Below, in pieces: positions 57,901-64,000 of a DNA stretch of 64,000 bases. The stretch is from Bifidobacterium miconisargentati. GTDB taxonomy: Bacteria; Actinomycetota; Actinomycetes; Actinomycetales; Bifidobacteriaceae. The notes under the pieces were generated by a model. The model saw only the letters and a list, made by a program, of their open reading frames with translations, had not been told where the DNA came from and did not search any database. Positions within the stretch are counted from its first letter, which is position 1; every line of letters starts with the position of its first letter. The DNA lies in the NCBI RefSeq assembly GCF_019331675.1, contig NZ_JAHBBJ010000008.1, forward strand, positions 1-64,000, written 5' to 3'. The position numbers and the translations under genes are program-made.

Positions 57901-59936
57901 TGCCCGCCCGCGTCATGGTCATCTTCGATGACGGCAGCAGCGTGGACGCGCCGGCCGCCTGGACCACCGACGGCGAAGCCGCCTCCTGGACCCCGGGCAC
58001 CGTCACGGTGAACGGCACCGTCGAAGGCTACGGCCTGCCCGTAACCGCCAGCGTGCGCGTGGCCGATCCGGCCGATGTCAAGGACGCCGAATCCCTCGCC
58101 CATGACACCACCGAATTGGCCCGCGTGACGGTGGACGGCAAGGCCGTCTCCTTCGACAGCGAGAACCGCGCCGTGCTGCACCGCGCCTACACCGCGGGCG
58201 CCCCCGAAATCGCCGTCGAGGCCAAGGACAACGCGGTGGCCTACGTGGTGCCGCCGCTGCACTACCCGTACGGCTCGTACGTGATCCGCGTGGTCTCCGA
58301 GGACGGCGAACAGCATGCCGCCTACGCGCTCGACCTGGACGTGCCGCCGGCACCGGTGGCCGAAGTCACCGTGATTCCGCCCGCCTTCACCGTGGGCGAG
58401 GACGAGACCACACGCCTCATCGTGACCGCCACGGACGAGACCGGCGCCGCCATCGACCTGGGTGAGGGCAGCGAGGCCGTCGTGACGTTCGCCTCCGGTG
58501 ACGAGTCCGTGGCCGGCGTGGCCGACGACGGCACCGTCACCGGCCGTCTGTCCGGCAGCTCGAACGTGACCGCCACCGTGACGTATGGCGGCGTGGCCAA
58601 GACCAGCGCACCGGCCATCGTGACCGTCTCCGAGGGCGCGGAGCCGAAGAGGCCGACCGGCGTCGCGGCGCCCACCGTGCGCACCGTCGCCGGCGAGACG
58701 CCCGAACTGCCCGCCGCCGTGACCGTGAGCTTCGACCACGGCGTGGACGCGCCGCTGCCGGTCGAGTGGGACGCCGTGCCCGCCGAGGCTTACTCTCAGG
58801 CCGGCGAGGTAAGCGTGCAGGGTCATGTCGCCCGCTTCGATCTGGACGTGGCCGCCACCGTGCATGTGGTCAAGGTGCTGGCCGTGCAGTCCGTCTCCCT
58901 GGCCACCATCACCGGCATCGAGCCGCTGGTGGGCGAGAGCGCGCCGGAAGTGACCGTCTACTGGTCCGACGGCGCCAAGGAGCAGCGCGCGGTGACCTGG
59001 GACAAGCCCGAGGCCTCCCTGTACCGCAATGCCGGCACGTTCACGCTGCTCGGCACGGTGGACGGACTGGAGGAGAAGGCCATCGCCCATGTGCGCGTGA
59101 CCGACGACTACGTGCAGAACCGCGACCTGTTCTCCTACCGCAACGACGTGTACCCGCAGGTGCGCGCCTCCTACACCAACCCGGATCCGAAGGCCCAGGA
59201 GGATGCCTCCCTGCTCATGGACGGCATCGTGTCCTACACGCCGCGCGTGGGCTACAACCTGAAGAACCGCTGGTCCACCACCGGCGACCCGTCACGCACC
59301 GCATGGCTGGAGTACCGCTTCGGCTACGGCGAGGAGACGCCGTTCATGCTCAACTCCTTCACCGTCTACTACTGCCTTGACGGCGAGAACGTGGCGCTGC
59401 CGGAGTCCGTGGCCGTGGAGTACCTGGAGTCCGACGGTTCCTGGCAGCCGGTGCGTGGCCTGTCCGCGACCTCGCATCCGGTCGAGCAGACCAACGATGC
59501 GGCCTGGGTGTACGCGACGGTCGGCGACAAGCCCGGCTCCTCGATGAGCTCGAAGGGCGACGAGACCACGTACTCCTTCGACATGGTGCGCACGTCCCGC
59601 ATCAGGATCACGTTCACGTCCGCCGAGGGCAAGGTCGTGGCCATCACCGAGGTGCGCGGCGACGCCCGCATCCCCGCCCAGCACAGCGAGGCCGTGATCG
59701 GTGGCCTGTTGGTGGACGGCAAGGAGGTCGCCGGCTTCGACCCTGCGGTCGAGAGCTACGAGACGGCGGCACCTGCCGGCGAGACGCCCGAAATCCAGGC
59801 GCTGCCCGGCGAGGGCAACGCCGCCGTGACCGTGGTGAACACCGCGGCCGCGAACGGCGAGGCCCAAGTGATCGTCACCTCCGAGGACGGCATCACCACC
59901 CGCACCTACCACGTCGCGATCGTCCCGGAACAGTGA
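54990..59936 (+). CDS. Large GH2 beta-galactosidase-type enzyme with Ig-like and discoidin-like domains
   Basis: In this 1648-residue protein, residues about 20-190 are the GH2 sugar-binding domain (FDQGWRFFRG, VTLPHDYGVEG, WYRKTF), followed by an Ig-like domain. A TIM barrel comes next with RTSHNPC, FMWGMGNEVAW (acid/base Glu, about 428) and GEFAWTGFDYIGEPAPY (about 580-595, containing the nucleophile region). A DUF4982-like segment and repeated bacterial Ig-like domains follow (each with a PVEWD/PVEWN or AVTWDKP-type core), then a discoidin-like beta-sandwich (about 1370-1550) and a short C-terminal module. No signal peptide or sorting signal is visible. GGAGG lies 8 bases before ATG 54990. 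It is probably co-regulated with the GPH symporters by the LacI protein. The exact beta-linked substrate is undetermined. Confidence 0.88.
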   Translation: MTTSNRPEAGSNAGLTARNNNFDQGWRFFRGTPNGAERPEYDDSDWREVTLPHDYGVEGRFSRNARATVGYLKVGEGWYRKTFTAPESLAGKYVTLDFDGAMDRAEVWLNGEKVAEHHYGYTNFAIDLTGKIKPGETNVLTVRTVNEEPSSRWYAGAGLYRDVTLTVAEPVHVARFGTQITTPSLEQDVKDGHANVLVSTIVANGIATDQAIELRQEILDANGAVVASGEDGVTVPGGTPDTTEAAAAYDAAEAPNRFETTLSVTDPHLWSTADPYQYTLRTTVLVDGEAVDVTETRFGLRWITLDPKLGLFLNGVNMRALGMCMHHDLGSLGAATYRRAVVRQLEILRDAGVNAIRTSHNPCSKVWAEECSRMGFLLLEELTDMWTAPKNRNDYSNYFAQDYPEDLAAMILRDRNEPAVFMWGMGNEVAWQEKEIPIAEDLTRRCHLLDPTRPNSVNDASYLSKGIDGIGNKIHEKMDVRGYSYINRDQMEKVHEKHPNDVILNSESGNCTPCRGFYVHPTILTDEWQLRGRDYPFAKGRQPWKEDTYEISDYNVTTNRGYPLDIAFDRLVNLPFNVGEFAWTGFDYIGEPAPYISNFYWNKPDMPESDGTVLAPLRSYYGMVDTAGFPKNPWWLYKALWTDPDDAPMVHLLQHWNWDEGESVAVWAYTNAASAELFLNGRSLGKREFESHQATFHLNNKYADKPFEYRYQKDGNEPKQLTLQWEVPFEPGTVEVVAYDKAGKEVARDSITTAGAPAGIRLIPDRHVIDGDGHDLSFIEADVIDDAGVIVPRANDELTFHVEHGHLLGTDNGYQANTEPLQSPVHSAYSGKVLAIVASDGSGKPIRVTATAKGLRSDTVNVFVTDAVPAGTDVLEVRDAAVRVRAGETPVLPQTVTALLADNTSAEVPVEWNTADLLDAVAAAEGKSGAQSFTVAGEAAGLPVTVTVTVAHPVSVRPVSLASAAGTVPALPARVMVIFDDGSSVDAPAAWTTDGEAASWTPGTVTVNGTVEGYGLPVTASVRVADPADVKDAESLAHDTTELARVTVDGKAVSFDSENRAVLHRAYTAGAPEIAVEAKDNAVAYVVPPLHYPYGSYVIRVVSEDGEQHAAYALDLDVPPAPVAEVTVIPPAFTVGEDETTRLIVTATDETGAAIDLGEGSEAVVTFASGDESVAGVADDGTVTGRLSGSSNVTATVTYGGVAKTSAPAIVTVSEGAEPKRPTGVAAPTVRTVAGETPELPAAVTVSFDHGVDAPLPVEWDAVPAEAYSQAGEVSVQGHVARFDLDVAATVHVVKVLAVQSVSLATITGIEPLVGESAPEVTVYWSDGAKEQRAVTWDKPEASLYRNAGTFTLLGTVDGLEEKAIAHVRVTDDYVQNRDLFSYRNDVYPQVRASYTNPDPKAQEDASLLMDGIVSYTPRVGYNLKNRWSTTGDPSRTAWLEYRFGYGEETPFMLNSFTVYYCLDGENVALPESVAVEYLESDGSWQPVRGLSATSHPVEQTNDAAWVYATVGDKPGSSMSSKGDETTYSFDMVRTSRIRITFTSAEGKVVAITEVRGDARIPAQHSEAVIGGLLVDGKEVAGFDPAVESYETAAPAGETPEIQALPGEGNAAVTVVNTAAANGEAQVIVTSEDGITTRTYHVAIVPEQ

Positions 59937-59992
59937 AAGGTCAGGTGATGCCCATCCAATGAATCGATGAGTTTCCTAGCCTGATCAATGTC

Positions 59993-60035
59993 AAAGGCCG
60001 GCCGGTTCCCGTCAAGAGAACCGGCCGGCCTTTTC
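59993..60035. terminator. Bidirectional terminator
   Basis: AAAGGCCGGCCGGTTC and GAACCGGCCGGCCTTTT form a 16-bp stem between two convergent genes (GH2 and the reductase fusion). Confidence 0.85.
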
Positions 60036-60111
60036 CGTCAACAACAACGATCCCATCGCCTCGACCCCGATTGTCGGGAAACCGGCGGCGGCGAGGCGAT
60101 GCGCGGTTCGG

Positions 60112-62010
60112 CTACGCGCCCAACAGGTCGAGCATCTGGGGGATGTTCTTCTTGCCGAATTCGACGGTCTGGGCGCCGTCGGCCTTGTCGATGACGATGC
60201 AGGGCACGCTCATCGCGCCGTACTGGTCCCTGAGCTCCGGGAAGTGCGAGACGTCGTACGCCTCGGCACGTACGGCCGGGTTGAGCGAGGCGATGCGCTG
60301 GGCGGACAGCACGGTCTCCGGGCACATCGTGCAGGTCAGGGAGACCAGAACCGTCACGTTCACCGGCTCCTTGATGGCCGCGATGCGTTCCTTGAGGTCG
60401 TCGCCGAGCGGCTGGCCGGGGCCGGCCGCGTTGTAGAGACCCAGCACGAACGAGTTGAACTCGTGGCCGGAGGGCACGCCGTGGAAGGCGAGTCCGGTGA
60501 AGGTCAGCTTGCCGTCATCGCCGTCAGCCGGCAGGCAGATGCGCACGGCCGGGCGGGCCGACGGCAGCACACCGGCCGGATCGAACTCGGCGCGACCGGA
60601 ATCGTCAAGGGAACCATAGACAGGCAGGGCGGCGCCGTCCGGCAGCGTGACCTCAAGCGGTTCTCCGACGACCAGCGAGGCCGGCGCGGTCTCACCGTCG
60701 ATGGCGGTGACGAGACCCGCGGCGTCCACGGCCACGGAGTTCAGCTTGCCGCCGGACAGGGCGACCATCTCCCCCACGAATCCTTGCAATTCCGTGGAAA
60801 GCGGGGTGTTGTCGAGTTCCAGGACCAGCGTCGCCGGGCGGTTCATGCGGCCGAACACCACGCCGAGCTGCTGCTTGATGGCGGCGGAGAACAGTTCGCC
60901 GGGCTTCTTGGCGGCTGCCGCGGCATCGGCGCTGCGCTTGGCCGGCGCGGGGGCCGGCGAGGTACCGGCGTTCGCGGCGGAGGCCGCCTTGGAAGCGGCC
61001 GCGGCTTCGGCCTGCTCGTAGGCTGAGGTGTTGGGGCGCGGCGGCACCAGACCGGTCTTCTCGCTCAGCTGCTTGGCGTAACGTTCCAGTTCCACTGCGG
61101 CGATGGCGCCGTCGGCAGTGGCGGTGACCACCTGGCGCAGGTTCTTGACGCGCAGGTCGCCGGCCGCATACACGCCGGGCACGGAGGTTTCGAGGTAGCC
61201 GTGCGTGACCACGTAGCCGTGGTCGTCGAGCTCGACCACACCGCGCACCAGATCGGTGGCGGGCACGTATCCGGCGAACACGAAGACGCCGAACGTGCCG
61301 TTGTCGGCCGGCTTCCAGGTCGTTATCTCGCCGGTTTCGACGTTGCGGACCGTGGCTTCGTGCAGGCCGCCCTGACCTGCGGTGACGCCGTCAAGAACCG
61401 TGTTGTAGCGCACCTCGATTTTCGGGTTGTTCTTGGCCTCGGCGGCCACGGAAGCGTCGCAGGTGAAGTCGGGTTCGCGCACGAGGATCGTGACCTTGCT
61501 GGCGTACTTGGTCAGGAACACGGACTCCTCGGCCGCGGCGAATCCGCCGCCGATCACGAGGACCTCCTTGCCGGTGAAGAACTCGCCGTCACAGGTGGCG
61601 CAGTAGGCCACGCCGCGACCGGCGTATTCGGCCTCGCCCGTGAAGCCGAGCTTGCGCGGGGAGGCGCCGGTGGCGATGAGGATGCCGAAGGTCCTGAGAT
61701 CGCCGCGGGAGGTGTGCACGGTCTTGACGTCGCCCTCGACGTCCAGTCCGGTGGCCTCGGCGGAGAGGAACTCGGCGCCGAAGTCCTGGGCCTGCTGGCG
61801 CATGGTCCGGGTGAGCGCGCGGCCGGTGGTGCGGCCGACGCCCGGATAGTTCACGACTTCGTTGGTGATGGTGATCTGGCCGCCGAAATCGTCCTTTTCG
61901 AGGATGAGCACACGGTAGCGGGCGCGGGCAAGGTACAGGCCCGCCGTGAGTCCCGCCGGGCCGCCGCCGATGACGACGACGTCGTAGAGGTTGTCTTGAG
62001 TTTCGGTCAT
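60112..62010 (-). CDS. Thioredoxin reductase-AhpF-like fusion (reductase first)
   Basis: In this 632-residue flavoprotein, residues about 1-310 are a thioredoxin reductase: FAD motif VIGGGPAGLTAG, redox pair CATC (about 139-142), NADPH-binding VIGGGFAAAEES, and AAGDLR. After an Ala/Lys-rich linker (about 340-385), the C-terminal part has the tandem thioredoxin-like fold of the AhpF N-terminal domain, with redox CTMC in SLTCTMCPETV (about 560). The domain order is opposite to enterobacterial AhpF. The neighbouring ahpC strongly implies it is the peroxiredoxin's electron donor. AAGGAGC precedes ATG 62010. Confidence 0.9.
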   Translation of the reverse strand: MTETQDNLYDVVVIGGGPAGLTAGLYLARARYRVLILEKDDFGGQITITNEVVNYPGVGRTTGRALTRTMRQQAQDFGAEFLSAEATGLDVEGDVKTVHTSRGDLRTFGILIATGASPRKLGFTGEAEYAGRGVAYCATCDGEFFTGKEVLVIGGGFAAAEESVFLTKYASKVTILVREPDFTCDASVAAEAKNNPKIEVRYNTVLDGVTAGQGGLHEATVRNVETGEITTWKPADNGTFGVFVFAGYVPATDLVRGVVELDDHGYVVTHGYLETSVPGVYAAGDLRVKNLRQVVTATADGAIAAVELERYAKQLSEKTGLVPPRPNTSAYEQAEAAAASKAASAANAGTSPAPAPAKRSADAAAAAKKPGELFSAAIKQQLGVVFGRMNRPATLVLELDNTPLSTELQGFVGEMVALSGGKLNSVAVDAAGLVTAIDGETAPASLVVGEPLEVTLPDGAALPVYGSLDDSGRAEFDPAGVLPSARPAVRICLPADGDDGKLTFTGLAFHGVPSGHEFNSFVLGLYNAAGPGQPLGDDLKERIAAIKEPVNVTVLVSLTCTMCPETVLSAQRIASLNPAVRAEAYDVSHFPELRDQYGAMSVPCIVIDKADGAQTVEFGKKNIPQMLDLLGA

Positions 62011-62037
62011 GAAAAGCTCCTTGATATGTATAAAAGC

Positions 62038-62060
62038 GGCTCCCCTCTCTGAGGGGAGCC
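62038..62060 (-). terminator. Palindromic hairpin between ahpC and the reductase fusion
   Basis: GGCTCCCCT-ctctg-AGGGGAGCC lies in the 94-base gap between the two redox genes. It could attenuate read-through from ahpC, setting a higher AhpC-to-reductase ratio. Confidence 0.6.
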
Positions 62061-62104
62061 AGAAAAACAAACCGTTCGTTTAACGACTCAGCGCTATGCC
62101 ACAA

Positions 62105-62668
62105 TCACAGCTGGCCGACGAGGTCGAGGCTGGGCTCGATGGTCTCCTCGCCCGGGGTCCAGTTGGCGGGGCAGACCTGGTCGCCATGCTCGTAGACGAA
62201 CTGGGAGGCCTGCACGCGGCGCAGCAGCTCGTCGGCGTTGCGGCCCACGTTGGAACTGGTGACCTCGTAGGCCACGACCTTGCCCTCCGGGTTGATGATG
62301 AAGTCGCCACGTTCGGCCATGCCGTCGGCCTCGTTGTAGGTGTCGAGGTCGCGGGCCAGCAGGGCGGTCGGGTCGGCGAGCATCGGGTACTGGATCTTGG
62401 CGATCTTCTCGCTGGCGTCGTGCCAGGCCTTGTGCACGAAGTGGGTGTCGCAGGACACGGAGTAGATCTCGCAGCCGATCTTCTTGAATTCCTCGTACTT
62501 GTTGGCGAGGTCCTCAAGCTCGGTGGGGCACACGAACGTGAAATCGGCCGGGTAGAAGAAGAACACGGACCAGTGGCCGAGCACATCCTCCTTGGTCACC
62601 TCATGGAATTCGTTGTTCTGGAAGGCCTGCACCTTGAAATCGGTCAGCTCGTGCTGCAGAAGAGTCAT
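62105..62668 (-). CDS. ahpC: Alkyl hydroperoxide reductase AhpC
   Basis: This 187-residue typical 2-Cys peroxiredoxin has the peroxidatic Cys in FTFVCPTELEDLA (about residue 48) and the resolving Cys in DQVCPANW (about 167). It reduces H2O2 and organic peroxides, important in an organism lacking catalase. AAAGGACCG precedes ATG 62671/62668. The electron donor is encoded downstream in the same direction. Confidence 0.96.
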   Translation of the reverse strand: MTLLQHELTDFKVQAFQNNEFHEVTKEDVLGHWSVFFFYPADFTFVCPTELEDLANKYEEFKKIGCEIYSVSCDTHFVHKAWHDASEKIAKIQYPMLADPTALLARDLDTYNEADGMAERGDFIINPEGKVVAYEVTSSNVGRNADELLRRVQASQFVYEHGDQVCPANWTPGEETIEPSLDLVGQL

Positions 62669-62944
62669 CATCGGTCCTTTCATGACGTCAGAAACGTTGC
62701 CATCTCCCATCGTAACGTCGCCGGGTCGTGACGGGCCGGCTGTTCCCTATGAGCCTTATCACAGCCTTTATCACAGTGCGACGGCGTGCGGCGCCTCACC
62801 GGACCGCCGGACCATAATCACGGTACTTTTCCCCACGATCGCCCTTGATTTTGGGGAAAAGTACCGCTTCCTCCCACAGCCAAGCCGATACCACCGCCCC
62901 GGCTAGTATGGAACACAGCAGAACCATCGAAACATGGAGGTGTC
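62669..62944. promoter_or_regulatory. Divergent control region of ahpC and carbonic anhydrase
   Basis: There is no gene. A short direct repeat (CCTTATCACAG and CTTTATCACAG, about 62754-62776) and an inverted repeat GGTACTTTTCCCC/GGGGAAAAGTACC (62821-62833, 62854-62866) lie between the two genes. The inverted repeat resembles an operator or a terminator and is a candidate for redox or CO2-linked control. Confidence 0.55.
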
Positions 62945-63625
62945 ATGGCTCAAGAGTTCACCCAGGAAACCACCGCAAACGCCACATGGAGCCGCATGCT
63001 GCAGGGCAACCGGCGTTTCTCCGAGGGCAAGGCGGAGCACCCGTGGCAGGACAAGGAGACCCGGCACATGCTCACCGACGGGCAGAACCCGGATGCCGCG
63101 GTGTTTTCCTGCTCCGACTCGCGCGTGCCTCCCGAAATCATCTTCGATCAGGGCCTGGGCGATCTGTTCACCGTGCGCACCGCCGGCCAGATGATCGACG
63201 ACGCGGTCATCGCCTCGCTGGAGTATGCGGTCAAGAAGCTGCATGTGAGCCTGATTTGCGTGCTCGGCCACGGCCGTTGCGGCGCGCTGGAGACCGCCGA
63301 ACGCGAGTTCGACGCCATGCTGGAGTCGATCACCGCCGAGGCGGAAGGCTCGCTGGAGGCCGCGGACATCCTGGACAATCTGGACGAGCAGCTGGCCCAG
63401 TCCGATTCCATCGTCCTGCGCCAGGCCGGCATGTCCGTCTGGCAGGCCCGCGAGGCCGAACTCGACTGCCTGGACGACATCGAGCGCGTGCATGTGGCGC
63501 GCACCATCGAATCGCTGGTGGACCGCTCCGAGGTGATCCAGCAGGCCCTGGCGAATGAAAAGCTCATGATCGTGGGCGCGCGATACCAGCTCGACTCCGG
63601 CAAGGTCGAGGTGCTGAGCTTCTAG
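62945..63625 (+). CDS. Beta-class carbonic anhydrase
   Basis: This 226-residue zinc enzyme interconverts CO2 and bicarbonate. The zinc ligands are Cys in FSCSDSRVPPE (about residue 56) and His and Cys in LGHGRCGAL (about 107-110); the Asp/Arg dyad of CSDSR is intact. ATGGAGGTGTC precedes the start. Bicarbonate would feed PEP carboxylase and fatty-acid synthesis. It is followed by a mosaic repeat block. Confidence 0.95.
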   Translation: MAQEFTQETTANATWSRMLQGNRRFSEGKAEHPWQDKETRHMLTDGQNPDAAVFSCSDSRVPPEIIFDQGLGDLFTVRTAGQMIDDAVIASLEYAVKKLHVSLICVLGHGRCGALETAEREFDAMLESITAEAEGSLEAADILDNLDEQLAQSDSIVLRQAGMSVWQAREAELDCLDDIERVHVARTIESLVDRSEVIQQALANEKLMIVGARYQLDSGKVEVLSF

Positions 63626-63635
63626 CTCTTGCCTC

Positions 63636-63853
63636 AGCTCCCCTCCGAGAGGACATTGCCGTGAAGCAAACAGTCCGGTGGACTGTTTGTAGGCAATGTG
63701 CGAGACGGCAGTCGAGCCCCAGAAAGACGCGAACGAAGTTCGTCCTTAATTGCAGGGCAGCTGTCGAACGGAGTGAGACTGAGGGGAGTTCCGTTTGCGA
63801 TGAAACTCCCCTCAGTCAGCTTCGCTGCCAGCTCCCCTCAGAGAGGGGAGCCA
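63636..63853. repeat. Composite mosaic repeat downstream of carbonic anhydrase
   Basis: A CTCCCCT/AGGGGAG unit is split by a full copy of the second repeat family (63651-63756: AAACAGTCCGGTGGACTGTT, then GCGAACGAAGTTCGTCCTTA). It resumes as GCAGCTGTCGAACGGAGTGA, and a second inverted unit ends with GCTCCCCTCAGAGAGGGGAG at about 63851. Confidence 0.8.
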
Positions 63854-63960
63854 AAATCCGGAGAGGAAAGCCAGGATAAGGCCCGACGCCTTGCATCACA
63901 CCAATAATGCGGGGATGATAAGGGTTGTCAGAGAGAAGACAACCGGAAGAAGTCGGACCC

Positions 63961-64000
63961 ATGCCACCTGCTCTTACCGTCTATTACGGCTCGACCAAAT
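63961..64000 (+). CDS. Partial CDS at the window edge
   Basis: The ATG at 63961 opens a frame running off the window (MPPALTVYYGSTK). GGAAGAAG lies 9-10 bases upstream. A beta-strand followed by a small-residue loop is suggestive of a flavodoxin- or thioredoxin-like start, but 13 residues are too few for identification. Confidence 0.45.
   Translation, partial: MPPALTVYYGSTK

Noticed and set aside
55974-59090. A 1038-codon minus-strand frame opposite the GH2 gene
   Set aside because: It is a complementary-strand shadow of a well-supported gene and has repetitive Gly/His/Val composition.

Overview
The window is a high-GC actinobacterial chromosome segment that I assign to Bifidobacterium, most likely the B. 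longum/breve group. The evidence is gene order and family content: a near-origin block fhaA-fhaB-pstP-ftsW-pbpA-pknA-pknB, then trpG, class E sortase, DUF881, crgA and rhomboid; a GH2 enzyme with two GPH sugar symporters and a LacI regulator; and anaplerotic PEP carboxylase. The assignment rests on recognition by eye, not on a database search.

Layout. 1-1.2 kb: little coding evidence, a diverged direct repeat, a tRNA-3'-end-like string and a terminator. 1.2-3.1 kb: SDR oxidoreductase, membrane protein, YbjQ protein. 3.2-5.6 kb: an A/T-richer restriction-modification pair whose methyltransferase carries an N-terminal helix-turn-helix. 5.8-6.9 kb: a HEPN/MNT (type VII-like) toxin-antitoxin pair in which the antitoxin has its own DNA-binding domain. 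6.9-10.3 kb: flavin/PNPOx-like protein, MsrAB, small membrane protein, three MITE-like elements in the window starting here, and a YddG-type exporter. 10.4-15.4 kb: a four-gene envelope-stress-like operon (VWA lipoprotein, XpaC, solute-binding-like protein, TelA). 15.6-20 kb: an alpha/beta hydrolase and a large S9 peptidase. 20.4-29.7 kb: the cell-division and Ser/Thr-signalling operon, five genes of which are chained by 4-base overlaps. 29.9-33.5 kb: trpG, sortase E, DUF881, crgA. 33.8-34.3 kb: a dense DnaA-box cluster (oriC-like). 34.3-49.2 kb: rhomboid, glycogen phosphorylase, SCP-like protein, DUF3073, trpS, amidohydrolase, PutP, ThrE-like exporter, ppc. 49.2-60 kb: a hairpin-rich gene-free zone, then a LacI-controlled locus with two GPH symporters and a 1648-residue GH2 enzyme. 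60.1-64 kb: a thioredoxin-reductase/AhpF-like fusion, ahpC, beta-carbonic anhydrase and the start of another gene.

The most unusual signals are non-coding. Two separate loci (16.85-17.03 kb and 49.49-49.79 kb) carry tandem arrays of imperfect palindromes with an exact 63-bp period and covarying arms. A third array (about 20.0-20.25 kb) has a different sequence and a period of about 51-53 bp. A second layer is a mosaic family of short palindromic repeats and a nested element of about 100 bp. These sit in many intergenic gaps, inside MITEs with ISL3-like ends and an 8-bp target duplication, and in one case in frame inside the S9 peptidase gene. Among proteins, the candidates for follow-up are the VWA/XpaC/SBP/TelA operon, the HTH-MNT/HEPN pair with a palindrome at its promoter, and the AhpF-like fusion with its domains in reversed order.
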